64,000 bases of DNA from Nocardioides sp. cx-173 (GCF_021117365.1 NZ_CP088262.1:1240001-1304000), one strand, 5' to 3'. Positions 40,020-49,113 are shown, numbered from the stretch's first letter. Translations and numbers: made by a program. Notes: generated by a model not told the origin, from the letters alone.

Positions 40020-40030
40020 CCGCCGTACGA

Positions 40031-40069
40031 ACCGCTGACCCGTCAGAAACTTTCTGACGGGTCAGCGGT
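40031..40069. terminator. bidirectional hairpin between ilvC and the ABC permease
   Basis: A 19-bp perfect inverted repeat, ACCGCTGACCCGTCAGAAA and TTTCTGACGGGTCAGCGGT, around one C. It lies between two convergent genes and would terminate both. No T-tract on either side. Confidence 0.75.
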
Positions 40070-40092
40070 CATTTCGAGCAGTTGGTGACGGG

Positions 40093-40899
40093 TCACTTCA
40101 CCTCGGAGCGCATGACCAGGGCCAGGCCGACGGCCAGGGGGAGGATCAGCCAGAGGGTGCCGGTGGTGGCGAGCTGGGCCCAGGCCTCCCCGGACATCTG
40201 CCCCTCGAAGAGCGAGCCCTGGGCGAAGTTGAAGTCGACCCAGCTCTGCAGGTCGGCGAACCACTCCTGCGTGGTGGCCAGCAGCATCGACAGGGTGGGC
40301 AGCACGAACGAGTAGACGAAGTACGCCACGATCGCGCCGGGGGAGTTGCGGATGAGCACCCCGAGCATGAAGCCGATCAGCATGCCGAGCACGTTGGCCA
40401 GGATGATGTAGGCGAACTCGGTCGCCGACACGTTCCAGACCGTGTCGGTGCCGGTGATCGCGGTCCCGACGACATTGCCGAGGGCGCCGATCGCGCCGGC
40501 GAGGAACATGGACACCACGCCGACCGCGACGGCGACGAGCAGCTTGGCGGCGATGACGCGCTCGCGGTGCGGCACGAGGGTGAACGTCGTGAGGCCCGTG
40601 CGCTGGCTCCACTCGCCGGTCACGGACAGCACGGCGACCATCGGCAGGATGACCGCGATCGGGAAGCCGATGGCGGAGGCGAAGGACTCGTAGGTGAGCT
40701 CGCTGTCGGGGGCGAACAGGATCACCGCGCCGGTGGCGAGGACGGCGGTGATCGCGATGCTGGCCATGAGCCAGAAGCCGGAGCGGGTGTCGAACATCTT
40801 GCGCAGCTCGACACCCGCGACGCGGGTGAGCGGGATCGGGGGATGGACGGGCCGGGTGGTGGCGCTGGTGTCGACCGCGTCGACGGTGATGGCGGTCAT
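40093..40899 (-). CDS. ABC-2 type transporter permease
   Basis: 268 residues with six hydrophobic segments (FWLMASIAITAVLATGAVIL, AIGFPIAVILPMVAVLSV and others) and the loop WSQRTGLTTFTLVPHRERV typical of ABC-2 exporters. It pairs with the upstream ATPase, overlapping by ATGA. The exported substrate is unknown. Confidence 0.84.
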   Translation of the reverse strand: MTAITVDAVDTSATTRPVHPPIPLTRVAGVELRKMFDTRSGFWLMASIAITAVLATGAVILFAPDSELTYESFASAIGFPIAVILPMVAVLSVTGEWSQRTGLTTFTLVPHRERVIAAKLLVAVAVGVVSMFLAGAIGALGNVVGTAITGTDTVWNVSATEFAYIILANVLGMLIGFMLGVLIRNSPGAIVAYFVYSFVLPTLSMLLATTQEWFADLQSWVDFNFAQGSLFEGQMSGEAWAQLATTGTLWLILPLAVGLALVMRSEVK

Positions 40900-41795
40900 G
40901 CCGCTGCTCCTTCTCGTTGGGTGTCTGCGGTGAGCTCGAGGAACATCTCCTCGAGCCCGGCGCCGTCGGCGGCGCGGAGCTCGGTGAGGGCGACGCCGGC
41001 CGCGAGCGCGACCTTGCCGACGACCGACGCGTGGGCGTCGGTGCGCAGCGCGCCGTCGGCGTACGGCGTGCCGCCGATCTCGGCGGCGTCCAGCGCCCCG
41101 ACCAGGCCGGCCAGGTCGTCGCTGCGCACGATCGTGCCGGCCGCCTCGAGCAGCTCGGCCTTGGTGCCCTGCGCGACGATGCGCCCGTGGCCGATGACCA
41201 CGATGTCGTCGGCGATGACCTCGATCTCGTGCAGCAGGTGCGAGGACAGCAGCACGGTGCCGCCGCGGTTGGCGTAGCCGCGCAGCAGGTCGCGCATCCA
41301 GCGGATTCCGGCCGGGTCGAGGCCGTTGGCCGGCTCGTCGAGGATCAGCACCTGGGGGTCGCCGATGAGGGCGGTGGCGATGCCCAGCCGCTGGCGCATG
41401 CCCAGCGAGTAGTTGCGCACCCGCCGCGAGGCCTCGGCGTCGGTGAGGCTGACGACGTCGAGCATCTCGTCGACCCGCGCGGCGGGCAGGCCCATCGTGC
41501 GCTGGGCGATGGTGAGGATCTCGCGGCCGGTGCGGCCGGCGTGCTGCGCCGAGGCGTCGAGCAGCACCCCCACCTCCCGGCCCGGGTTGGGCAGGTCCGC
41601 GAAGCGGCGCCCCGCGATCAGGGCGGTGCCGGAGGTCGGGGGAGTGAGCCCGACCATGACCCGCATGGAGGTGGACTTCCCGGCCCCGTTGGGGCCGAGG
41701 AACCCGGTCACGCGGCCCGGTCGGGCCTCGAACGTGACGTCGTCGACGGCGGTGAAGGAGCCGTACGTCCTGGTCAGTGAGTCGATGGTGATCAT
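40896..41795 (-). CDS. ABC transporter ATP-binding protein (ABC-2/DrrA-like)
   Basis: 299 residues. Walker A FLGPNGAGKSTS, Q-loop, signature YSLGMRQRLGIA, Walker B VLILDEPANGLDP and H-loop LLSSHLLHEIE, plus a C-terminal regulatory extension as in DrrA-like ATPases. First gene of the exporter operon. The ATG at 41795 begins MITIDSLTRTYG; the much longer open frame upstream is not conserved. Confidence 0.92.
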   Translation of the reverse strand: MITIDSLTRTYGSFTAVDDVTFEARPGRVTGFLGPNGAGKSTSMRVMVGLTPPTSGTALIAGRRFADLPNPGREVGVLLDASAQHAGRTGREILTIAQRTMGLPAARVDEMLDVVSLTDAEASRRVRNYSLGMRQRLGIATALIGDPQVLILDEPANGLDPAGIRWMRDLLRGYANRGGTVLLSSHLLHEIEVIADDIVVIGHGRIVAQGTKAELLEAAGTIVRSDDLAGLVGALDAAEIGGTPYADGALRTDAHASVVGKVALAAGVALTELRAADGAGLEEMFLELTADTQREGAAA

Positions 41796-41850
41796 GTCGA
41801 GAAGCCTCGTCCGCAGACGATCCTTCCCGCATCGGGGAACGCTCTGACCC

Positions 41851-41892
41851 GACCCCGGGCCGGACCCCGGGCCGCGACCCCGAGACGGGGTC
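41851..41892. repeat. tandem 12-bp repeat and small hairpin
   Basis: GACCCCGGGCCG occurs twice in tandem (41851-41862 and 41863-41874), followed by GACCCCG-AGA-CGGGGTC, a 7-bp hairpin whose right arm touches the stop of the downstream minus-strand lyase gene. It may terminate that gene. The 95-bp gap between the ATPase start and the lyase stop holds no gene. Confidence 0.55.
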
Positions 41893-42790
41893 AGGGGTGC
41901 GGGAAGAGTCCCGCGCGGCCGAGCTGTGCGGGGGCCTGGGGCAGGCCGAGGAGGCCGCTGACCCAGGTGCCGGTGGCGGCCAGGCAGGCGGCGTCCAGTC
42001 CGGTCTCGTGCCCGGAGCGGTGCAGCAGGTAGAGCAGGTCCTCGGTGGCGATGTTGCCGGTGGCGCCGGGGGCGAAGGGGCAGCCGCCGATGCCCCCGGC
42101 GGAGGCGTCGAGGACCGAGACCCCCGCCTCGACGGCGGCCAGCGCGTTGGCGTAGCCGGTGTTGCGGGTGTTGTGGAAGTGCGCGCGCAGAGGGAGCCGC
42201 GCGTCGAGGGCCCGCAGCCCGGAGACGATCGAGCGGACCTGCTGGGGGACCCCGACGCCGATGGTGTCCGCGATCGCCAGCTCGTCGGGCCCGCCCTCGA
42301 GCACCCCGCGGGCGACCTCGAGCACGCGCGCGGTCGGCACCTCGCCGTCGAAGGGACAGCCGAACGCCGCCGCCAGGATCACGGTGGTCGCCAGTCCGGC
42401 CGCTCTCGCGTCGTCGGCCATCGCCTGCCACGCGGCGACCTGGCCGGCGGTGTCGACCCCCTGGTTGCGCAGGGCCAGCCCGTCGCTGACGACCACGACC
42501 ACCGTCACCTCGTCGCACCCCGCGGCGATGGCGCGCTCGAGGCCGCGCCGGTTGAGCACCAGCCCGATGGAGCGCAGCCGCGGGTCGTCGCGCACCTCGG
42601 CCATCACCGCCTCGGCGTCGGCCATCTGGGGAACGCGGTCGGGGTGGGCGAAGGCGGTGACCTCGACGCGCCGCGCCCCCGCGTCGAGGCAGCGGCGCAC
42701 GAGGGCCGCCTTGTCCGCGGTGGACACCAGGCGCGACTCGTTCTGCAGCCCGTCGCGCGGGGACACCTCGACGATCTGGACCTGGCTCAT
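41891..42790 (-). CDS. hydroxymethylglutaryl-CoA lyase-family enzyme
   Basis: 299 residues, HMGL-like TIM barrel. Metal and catalytic motifs are intact: EVSPRDGLQNE, RAHFHNTRNTGYANA and GIGGCPFAPGATGNIATEDL (loop Cys). It cleaves a 3-hydroxy-3-methylglutaryl-CoA-type ester to acetyl-CoA plus a keto acid. Because it is divergent from a CaiB CoA transferase and lies in a catabolic island without leucine-degradation genes, its natural substrate may be another branched 3-hydroxyacyl-CoA. Confidence 0.88.
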   Translation of the reverse strand: MSQVQIVEVSPRDGLQNESRLVSTADKAALVRRCLDAGARRVEVTAFAHPDRVPQMADAEAVMAEVRDDPRLRSIGLVLNRRGLERAIAAGCDEVTVVVVVSDGLALRNQGVDTAGQVAAWQAMADDARAAGLATTVILAAAFGCPFDGEVPTARVLEVARGVLEGGPDELAIADTIGVGVPQQVRSIVSGLRALDARLPLRAHFHNTRNTGYANALAAVEAGVSVLDASAGGIGGCPFAPGATGNIATEDLLYLLHRSGHETGLDAACLAATGTWVSGLLGLPQAPAQLGRAGLFPHP

Positions 42791-42799
42791 CCCGAAACC

Positions 42800-42821
42800 C
42801 TATCGGATATATGATGCAGGC
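42800..42821. promoter_or_regulatory. AT-rich operator and leaderless promoter of the CoA transferase gene
   Basis: TATCGGATATATGATGC is a short AT island in GC-rich sequence. TATGAT (42810-42815) ends 6 nt before the ATG. On the minus strand the core reads ATCATATATCC, shared in near-identical form with the promoters at 49156 (ATTCTATATCC) and 57011 (ATCATATATAG). Confidence 0.6.
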
Positions 42822-44030
42822 ATGACGAACGCAGCCACCGGCCCCCTCGCGGGCGTCCGAGTCATCGAGGCCGGCCAGCTCCTGGCCGGCCCCTTCGCCG
42901 GCCAGCTGATGGGCGACATGGGGGCCGACGTGATCAAGGTCGAGCCGCCGGGCGTCGGCGACCCGATGCGCCAGTGGGGGCGCGAGAAGTCCGAGGGCAG
43001 CTCGCTGTGGTGGCCCGTCGTGGGCCGCAACAAGCGCTCGGTGACGCTGAACCTGCGCGAGGCGCCCGGCCAGCGGATCTTCGAGCGGCTGGTGGCCGAG
43101 GCCGACATCGTCGTCGAGAACTTCCGGCCCGGCACCTTCGAGAAGTGGAACCTCGGCTACGACCGGCTCCGCGAGCTCAACCCCCGGCTGGTCCTGGTCC
43201 GCGTGAGCGGCTACGGACAGACCGGCCCCTACTCCTCGCGCGCCGGCTACGGCTCGATCGGCGAGGCGATGGGCGGCCTGCGCTACATCACCGGCGAGCC
43301 GGACCGGCAGCCCTCGCGCACCGGCATCTCCATCGGCGACGCGCTGGCCGCGATGCACGCGACCATCGGCGCTCTGGCGGCGCTGCGGCACCGCGACGTC
43401 ACGGGGCAGGGCCAGGTCGTCGACAGCGCCATCTACGAGTCCGTGCTCGCGATGATGGAGAGCACCGTGACCGAGTGGGACGTCCAGGGCTACCAGCGCG
43501 AGCGCACCGGCGCGGTGCTGCCGAACGTCGCGCCCAGCAATGTCTACCCGACCGCCGACGGCCAGCTGATCCTGATCGCGGCCAACCAGGACTCGGTGTT
43601 CCGGCGGCTGGCCGCGCTCATGGACGAGCCCGAGCTCGCCGAGCCGGGCAGCCGGTACGCCGACCACTCCGGCCGCGGCGAGCGCCAGCAGGAGCTCGAC
43701 GACCACATCGCGATCTGGACCGCCAAGCACGACTCGGACGCGCTGCTCGCGCTCCTCCACGAGGGTGGCGTGCCCGCAGGCCGGATCTTCAAGGCGGCGG
43801 ACATGCTGTCCGACCCGCACTTCCAGGCACGCGACGCGATCGTGAGGGTGCCGGACGCGCGCTTCGGCGAGCTCGCCATGCAGAACGTGGTGCCCAAGCT
43901 GTCGGCGACGCCGGGCAGCATCCGCTGGACCGGCCCGGAGCTCGGCCAGCACAACGACGAGGTCTACGGAGACCTGCTGGGCCTGGCGCCCGAGGAGCGC
44001 AGTGCCCTCGCCGCGGACGGCGTGATCTGA
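42822..44030 (+). CDS. CaiB/BaiF (class III) CoA transferase
   Basis: 402 residues. N-terminal LAGPFAGQLMGDMGADVIKVE, VENFRPGTFEKWNLGYD and GYGQTGPYSSRAGYGSIGEAMGG-type segment; the covalent-intermediate aspartate is probably Asp173 (SIGDALAAMH). It moves CoA from a donor acyl-CoA to a carboxylic acid. It likely activates an acid for the lyase encoded divergently. A start at 42822 is supported by the adjacent -10; the isochorismatase gene follows by 2 nt. Confidence 0.92.
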   Translation: MTNAATGPLAGVRVIEAGQLLAGPFAGQLMGDMGADVIKVEPPGVGDPMRQWGREKSEGSSLWWPVVGRNKRSVTLNLREAPGQRIFERLVAEADIVVENFRPGTFEKWNLGYDRLRELNPRLVLVRVSGYGQTGPYSSRAGYGSIGEAMGGLRYITGEPDRQPSRTGISIGDALAAMHATIGALAALRHRDVTGQGQVVDSAIYESVLAMMESTVTEWDVQGYQRERTGAVLPNVAPSNVYPTADGQLILIAANQDSVFRRLAALMDEPELAEPGSRYADHSGRGERQQELDDHIAIWTAKHDSDALLALLHEGGVPAGRIFKAADMLSDPHFQARDAIVRVPDARFGELAMQNVVPKLSATPGSIRWTGPELGQHNDEVYGDLLGLAPEERSALAADGVI

Positions 44031-44032
44031 GG

Positions 44033-44668
44033 ATGGACCGCGAGGCCGACTACGAGTCCGTGGGCTTCCGGGGCCGCATCGGCTTCGGCACGCGCCCGGC
44101 GGTGCTGGTCGTCGACGTCGCGCGCGCCTACCTCGACGGCCCGCTGGGCGACGGGGCGGGCCGCTTCGAGGCGGCACGCGCGAGCGCCGAGCGCGTGGTC
44201 GACGCCGCCCGCCAGGCCGGCCACCCGGTGCTGTTCACGCAGGTCGTCATCGCGGCGGGCGGCGCCGACGCCGGGTGGTTCGCGGTCAAGGTGCCGGGGC
44301 TGTCGGTGTTCGAGCCCGGCTCGCCGTACGCCGCCTTCCCGAGCGCTCCTGCACCGCGCGCCGGCGAGCTGGTGGTCAGCAAGCAGTACGCCTCGTCGTT
44401 CTTCGGCACCAGCCTGGCCGCCTCGCTGACCGCGGCCCGCGTCGACACCGTGGTCGTCACCGGCTTCTCGACCAGCGGCTGCGTGCGCGCCTCGGCGCTC
44501 GACGCGCTGCAGCACGGCTTCCGCCCCGTGGTCGTGGCCGAGGCGTGCGGTGATCGCGACGTGGCGGCCCACGAGCAGAGCCTCTTCGACCTCGACGCCA
44601 AGTACGCCGACGTCCTCACCGAGTCCGAGGTCGTCGCCCATCTCACCTCTCACCCGTCTCGACCCTAG
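44033..44668 (+). CDS. isochorismatase-family amidohydrolase (maleamate/N-carbamoylsarcosine amidase-like)
   Basis: 211 residues. Full Asp-Lys-Cys triad: Asp28 (VLVVDVARAY), Lys117 (VVSKQYASSFFGT) and Cys150 (GFSTSGCVRASA). The layout FFGTSLAASL plus STSGCVRAS matches amidases such as maleamate and N-carbamoylsarcosine hydrolases rather than true isochorismatase. It would release ammonia from a small amide. An Asp/Glu-racemase-fold enzyme at the far end of the island would fit a (alkyl)maleamate to maleate route. ATG preceded by TGAGG. Confidence 0.85.
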   Translation: MDREADYESVGFRGRIGFGTRPAVLVVDVARAYLDGPLGDGAGRFEAARASAERVVDAARQAGHPVLFTQVVIAAGGADAGWFAVKVPGLSVFEPGSPYAAFPSAPAPRAGELVVSKQYASSFFGTSLAASLTAARVDTVVVTGFSTSGCVRASALDALQHGFRPVVVAEACGDRDVAAHEQSLFDLDAKYADVLTESEVVAHLTSHPSRP

Positions 44669-44677
44669 GAGCAGCAG

Positions 44678-45256
44678 ATGACCGTTCTCGACCTGGACGC
44701 CCCCGACCTGGAGTGGCGTGAGCACCAGATCGCGGGAGCCGAGAAGCCGGCCCGGATGGTGCTGCTGCACGCCGACGCCGAGCGCGGCACGCGCACGGTG
44801 ATGGTGCAGTTCCCCGACGGCTGGCGGCGCGACGCCGTGGGTCACCAGCCCGCGGGCGAGGAGATGGTGCTGCTCTCGGGTGCCCTGAGCATCAGCGGCC
44901 ACACCGCCGCCCTGGGCGACCTGCTCGTCGTCGAGCCGCGCGCGACCCGCTCCGCGACGTCGGTCGCCGACGGCACCCGCGCGCTGGTGTGGTTCTCCGG
45001 GCCCGGCGGCGGCTGGACCGACGGTCCGGCCGCGGACGCCGGCACCGCCCGGGTGGCCCCGCTCGCCGTGGGCGAGCAGCGGGCGGCTCACGACGAGCTC
45101 GTCGGGACGCTCAGCGTGCACGACGACCTGCCGGAGCAGAGCTTCGACGCCGACGTGGACGTCCTGTGGCTCGACGAGCGGAGCTGGCTCCACGCCCCGG
45201 CCGGTACGACGGTCCCCGCCCGGCCGGGCCGCGCGGTCGTCCGCCACTACGGCTGA
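44678..45256 (+). CDS. cupin-domain protein
   Basis: 192 residues with two beta-rich segments. HADAERGTRTVMVQFPDGWRR to EEMVLLSGALSISGHTAALGDLLVVEPRA reads as a cupin barrel with few metal-binding histidines. The second half (PLAVGEQRAAHDELVGTL) is less clear. Third gene behind the CoA transferase. It may be a regulator-like sensor or an enzyme; no activity is assigned. Confidence 0.68.
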   Translation: MTVLDLDAPDLEWREHQIAGAEKPARMVLLHADAERGTRTVMVQFPDGWRRDAVGHQPAGEEMVLLSGALSISGHTAALGDLLVVEPRATRSATSVADGTRALVWFSGPGGGWTDGPAADAGTARVAPLAVGEQRAAHDELVGTLSVHDDLPEQSFDADVDVLWLDERSWLHAPAGTTVPARPGRAVVRHYG

Positions 45257-45289
45257 CCGCTCCGGCTGACCGCTCCGGGGCGGCAGCCC

Positions 45290-46684
45290 TCAGGTGGCGG
45301 CGAGGGCCCTGGCGGCGTCCTCGTCGTAGGTGTGGCGGATCTTCGCGGCCATCCCGATGCAGATGAACAGGGGCGGCAGCAGGGTCAGCATGGCGAACTG
45401 CAGCGAGTCGGCCTTGTTGAGGTCGAAGGTGTCGGCCAGCATCGTCGAGACGAACCCGATCAGCAGCGGGCCGGCCGAGCCGCCGAGGGTGACCAGAAAG
45501 GTCAGCACGGCGAAGCCCATGCCGCGGCCGTTGGCCGGCAGCACGTCGGCGTTGGCGGCGGTCATGTTGGGGATCGCGGCGGCGAAGCCGATGCAGGCCA
45601 GCGCGATCATCGCGCTGCGCACCCCGACGCCGGGCAGCAGCACGGTCCCGGTCAGGCCGAGGGCCCCCACGAGCAGGAAGACGGCGGAGACGTTGATCCG
45701 CCAGCCCTTCCGGACACCGTGGTAGCGGTCCCCGAACCGCGAGCCGAGCACGATGCCGATCACGATGCCGGTGCCGCCGACCGCGCCGGACAGGGCGGAT
45801 CCGGTGGACTCGCTGACGCCCTCGACGCGGACCAGAAAGGTCGGGATCCAGTAGAAGAGGCCCGCGACCCCCAGCGACAGCATCGCCAGGGAGACGGTGA
45901 CGCCGCGCAGGGTGGGGATCCGCAGCAGGTCGGCGGTCTGGGCCCAGATCGACCGGTCGTCGACGACGTGCACGCCGCGCGCGGCGTCCCGGTCTCCGGC
46001 GCGGGTCTGGTCGAGCCGGTCGCCGAGGCCACGCAGCGGGTCCTTGACGGTGAGGACGAGGACGGCCACGAGCAGCCCGGGCACCGCGGCGACGAAGAAC
46101 ACCGTGCGCCAGTCGTAGGCGTCGGCCACGGCTCCACCGAGGATGACGCCGCAGGGCAGGCCCATGTAGTAGCCGGCGCGCTCGAAGCCGTAGGCCTTGG
46201 CCCGGCTGCGCGCCGGGTAGTAGTCGGCGAGCAGCGAGGAGGCGGGGGGGTTGTAGAGCTGACCGGCGCCGCCGATGGCGATCCGGATGATGAAGAACAT
46301 CAGGAAGCTGGTCGCCAGGCCGCTCGCCACCGAGCACAGGGCCCAGATCAGCACGACCAGCGAGATGGTCACCACGCGCGGCGCGCGGTCGGCGAGGCGA
46401 CCGGCCGGCAGCACCAGGAGGGCGCCGGCGACCGAGGCGGCCGTGGGGATCGCGCCCGCCCAGGCGTCGCTGAAGCCGAAGTGGTCCTGGATCTGGGGCA
46501 GGGCGCCCGCGATCAGGTTGACCTCGACCCGGTCGATGAAGGCGACGAGGGCGATGACCACGGCCGGCCACCACCCGAAGGGGGCGGCCTTGGCGAGGTC
46601 CACCGTGACCGGCGGCCTCCCGGCGAAGGCCTGGACCTCCACGGTGTCGGACGGGGCGACTGTCTCACGGGTGGTGTCCGACAT
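45290..46684 (-). CDS. MFS transporter (spinster/ANL-like carboxylate carrier)
   Basis: 464 residues with twelve hydrophobic helices. AFIDRVEVNLIAGALPQIQ, LPAGRLADRAPR and GAGQLYNPPASSLLADYYPA (motif region) resemble Spns/ACS-type carriers of organic anions. A loop of about 45 residues separates the halves (RGLGDRLDQTRAGDRDAARG). It is divergent from the nitrilase gene across an AT-rich site, so probably imports or exports the pathway substrate. Confidence 0.84.
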   Translation of the reverse strand: MSDTTRETVAPSDTVEVQAFAGRPPVTVDLAKAAPFGWWPAVVIALVAFIDRVEVNLIAGALPQIQDHFGFSDAWAGAIPTAASVAGALLVLPAGRLADRAPRVVTISLVVLIWALCSVASGLATSFLMFFIIRIAIGGAGQLYNPPASSLLADYYPARSRAKAYGFERAGYYMGLPCGVILGGAVADAYDWRTVFFVAAVPGLLVAVLVLTVKDPLRGLGDRLDQTRAGDRDAARGVHVVDDRSIWAQTADLLRIPTLRGVTVSLAMLSLGVAGLFYWIPTFLVRVEGVSESTGSALSGAVGGTGIVIGIVLGSRFGDRYHGVRKGWRINVSAVFLLVGALGLTGTVLLPGVGVRSAMIALACIGFAAAIPNMTAANADVLPANGRGMGFAVLTFLVTLGGSAGPLLIGFVSTMLADTFDLNKADSLQFAMLTLLPPLFICIGMAAKIRHTYDEDAARALAAT

Positions 46685-46755
46685 GCCTCATGCTCCTGTC
46701 CTCGGGATACTCTGCGGAGCGTATCGGCAATCATAGAAGATATATAGGAGTCGCC
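46685..46755. promoter_or_regulatory. divergent promoter/operator region, MFS versus nitrilase
   Basis: 71 bp containing the AT island AATCATAGAAGATATATAGG (46730-46749). Its reverse reads CTATATATCTTCTATGA, close to CTATATATGATCTATAG at 57005-57021. AGGAG at 46747-46751 is the ribosome-binding site for the nitrilase GTG start; a second AGGAG-like site serves the MFS gene. Confidence 0.55.
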
Positions 46756-48399
46756 GTGACCGTCGTTCGTGTGGCCGCCGTCCAGTTCGCCGTCTCCGAG
46801 GACGTCGAGGCCAACCTCGCGACCGCGCTGCGGATGACCGACGCCGCCGCCGCGCGGGGCGCACGGATCGTGGTCCTGCCGGAGTTCACCCATCACGTCT
46901 CCTGGTACGCCGACCGCGAGCACGCCCGGCGCCTGGCCGTGACGCTGGACGGCGCCTTCGTCACCACGCTGGGGGAGCGGGCCGCGCGGCACGGCATCTA
47001 CCTGATGGCCAACTGCGTCGTGGCCCGCGCCGACGGGCGCGCCACCGGCACGAACATCCTCTTCGCGCCGGACGGGAGCATCGCGGCCACCAGCGACAAG
47101 CAGGTGCTCATGGGCAGCGAGCGCGACCACCTCGACCCGGCGACGGAGGGCTCGCCGGTCGTCGAGACGCCGTACGGCCGGATCGGGCTCTACTCGTGCA
47201 TGGACGGCGTCATCAACGAGACCCCGCGCATGCTCGCGCTCGGCGGGGCGCAGATCCTCCTCAACAGCCTCAACTCCTTCGCCCTCGACGAGGCCTCCCT
47301 GCACGTCCCGGTCCGCGGGGTCGAGAACCGCGTCTGGGTGGTGGCCGCCAACAAGGTGGGGCCGCTGGTGCCCGAGCACAGCATCGCCATGGTGTCCGAG
47401 CGCACGGGAGTGCCCGAGTCGCTGCTGCACGGGGCCGGTGAGAGCCAGGTGGTCGCTCCCGACGGGTCCGTGGTGGCGATCGCCCCGCATGCGGGGGAGG
47501 CCATCGCGGTCGCGGACATCGAGGTGGAGCTCGCCGACGACAAGCGTCGTGCCGACGGCACCGACGTCTTCGCCTCGCGCCGCCCCGAGCTGTACGGAGC
47601 CATCGTGGCGCCGCCGGTCGGGCGCCGCGCCCCCGCCGGTGCTGAGGAGCTGGTCGCGGCGGTCGTGACCCCGTCGTCGGACGCCGAGGTCACGGCGCTG
47701 GTGCGGGAGGCCCTCGACGCCGGCGCCGCCCTGGTCGTGCTGCCCGAGCTCGCCGGGCCCGCGCCCGAGGAGCTCGCCGCGCTGCTGGCCGGGAGCGACG
47801 CCCTGGTCGTGACCAGCGTCGCCGAGGGTGAGCGGCACGTCGGGCTCGTGATCGGCGCGGACGGCGTCCGGATGCGCCAGCCCCAGCTGCACCGCAGCGA
47901 GCGGCACGCCGCCTGGGCGACGGATCTCGGCGACGGCCTGGAGATCCACGACGCGCCGTGGGGGCGGCTGGCGGTGGTCGTCGGCGACGACGCCCTCTAC
48001 CCCGAGACGTTCCGGCTGGCCGCGCTGCGGGACGCCGACGTGGTCGCCGTCCCATTCACCGTGGGCTCCGTGCACGACCTGGAGCTGCTGCTGCTCGAGC
48101 GCGCGGCGGAGAACCGGCTCAACCTCGCGGTCGCCAGCGTGCCGACCGAGCACGGCGCCGGAGGCCTGATCCCGCTCTCGGCCGACTTCACCCTCTGGAC
48201 CGCCTGGGAGCGGCCGTTCGCGGGCGTGATCAGCCGCCCGGAGCCGGTGCCGGCGGACGCCGCCGTCACCGTGGCGACCCTGCGGCCGGCGTGTGCGGTC
48301 AACCGCTTCGTCACGCGCGGCACCGACGTCGTCGACGGGCGCCCCTGGGCGCTGGCCGGGAGCCTGGTGGCCGCGGCGGACCGGACGCCCGCGCTCTGA
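46756..48399 (+). CDS. tandem carbon-nitrogen hydrolase (nitrilase superfamily), second domain degenerate
   Basis: 547 residues, about twice the usual length. Domain 1 (1-270) has the Glu-Lys-Cys triad: Glu43 (VLPEFTHH), Lys115 (TSDKQVLMG) and Cys148 (GLYSCMDGVINE). Domain 2 (295-530) keeps Glu331 (VLPELAGP), but has Gly410 where Cys148 aligns (AVVVGDDALYPE) and His/Arg where the lysine should be, so it is probably inactive and structural. It would hydrolyse an amide or nitrile. GTG start with AGGAG. Confidence 0.87.
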   Translation: MTVVRVAAVQFAVSEDVEANLATALRMTDAAAARGARIVVLPEFTHHVSWYADREHARRLAVTLDGAFVTTLGERAARHGIYLMANCVVARADGRATGTNILFAPDGSIAATSDKQVLMGSERDHLDPATEGSPVVETPYGRIGLYSCMDGVINETPRMLALGGAQILLNSLNSFALDEASLHVPVRGVENRVWVVAANKVGPLVPEHSIAMVSERTGVPESLLHGAGESQVVAPDGSVVAIAPHAGEAIAVADIEVELADDKRRADGTDVFASRRPELYGAIVAPPVGRRAPAGAEELVAAVVTPSSDAEVTALVREALDAGAALVVLPELAGPAPEELAALLAGSDALVVTSVAEGERHVGLVIGADGVRMRQPQLHRSERHAAWATDLGDGLEIHDAPWGRLAVVVGDDALYPETFRLAALRDADVVAVPFTVGSVHDLELLLLERAAENRLNLAVASVPTEHGAGGLIPLSADFTLWTAWERPFAGVISRPEPVPADAAVTVATLRPACAVNRFVTRGTDVVDGRPWALAGSLVAAADRTPAL

Positions 48400-48405
48400 G
48401 GACCC

Positions 48406-49113
48406 TCAGGCCTCGAGCGCGGCGGTGCGGGCCTCGAGGGCGGCGCGCAGCGCGTCCTCGCTGGCGTCGAGGTGGGCCACCCAGGCCTCGCGCGTCTGCG
48501 CGGCGTCGCGCGCGCGAGCGTGCTCCAGGATCGTGCGGTGCTCGCTGATCCGGTGCTCGCGGGCCTCCGGGGCGACGTCGAGCTCGCCCATGAGCAGGTG
48601 CAGGTAGCGGTCGGCGGTGTGCCACAGCAGCTCGAGGACGCGCAGGTCGGTCGCGCCCATGACGTCCTCGAGCAGGACGGCGTGGAAGTGGTGGTGGGCC
48701 GCGGTGAGGGCGGCCGGCTCGCGCTCGATGGCGACGTAGTCCTCGAGCGCGTCCTCGGCCTCGGCGATGCGCTCGTCGGTCATCTGCGCCACGGCGCGCT
48801 CGACGAGGTCGCCCTCGATGATGCGGCGCAGGCGGTAGATGTCGGTGAGGTCCTGGACGCTGAGCGAGGCGACGAGGGCGGACCGGCCCGGACGCAGGCT
48901 GACGATGCCCTCGCTCTCGAGCCGGCGCAGGGCCTCACGGACCGGGATGTGGCTGACGTCGAACTGCTCGCACAGCTCCACGATGGAGACCGCCGAGCCG
49001 GGCAGGATGTCGCCGACCAGGATGGCGCGCCGCAGCTCGTCGGTCACCCGGTCCACCAGGGACAGGTGCTCGATCGGTCGGACGGTCGACGTTGACCGCG
49101 CTCGTCGCGCCAT
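48406..49113 (-). CDS. GntR-family (FadR/VanR group) transcriptional regulator
   Basis: 235 residues. Winged helix (VDRVTDELRRAILVGDILPG, IPVREALRRLESEGIVSL), then an all-helical FCD-type ligand domain with likely metal ligands (Asp, His in LTAAHHHFHAVLLEDV and HRISEHRTILEHARA). FCD regulators sense carboxylic acids. Placed between the nitrilase and flavin-reductase genes, it is the best candidate regulator of the island. GAGGAG lies upstream of its ATG. Confidence 0.9.
   Translation of the reverse strand: MARRARSTSTVRPIEHLSLVDRVTDELRRAILVGDILPGSAVSIVELCEQFDVSHIPVREALRRLESEGIVSLRPGRSALVASLSVQDLTDIYRLRRIIEGDLVERAVAQMTDERIAEAEDALEDYVAIEREPAALTAAHHHFHAVLLEDVMGATDLRVLELLWHTADRYLHLLMGELDVAPEAREHRISEHRTILEHARARDAAQTREAWVAHLDASEDALRAALEARTAALEA

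Noticed and set aside
41851..41874. Two 12-bp tandem repeats as a CRISPR remnant or origin iterons.
   Set aside because: Only two copies, no spacers, fully GC and next to a gene end; most likely part of a terminator region.
40896..44177. A 1093-codon minus-strand frame that could look like a fused ABC/CoA protein.
   Set aside because: Only its last 299 codons (the ABC ATPase) are real. The rest is antisense to the CoA transferase and overlaps the HMGL gene in another frame.
44033..44668. Calling the amidase a true isochorismatase of siderophore synthesis.
   Set aside because: No siderophore genes nearby and the catalytic cysteine is present; true isochorismatases usually lack it.
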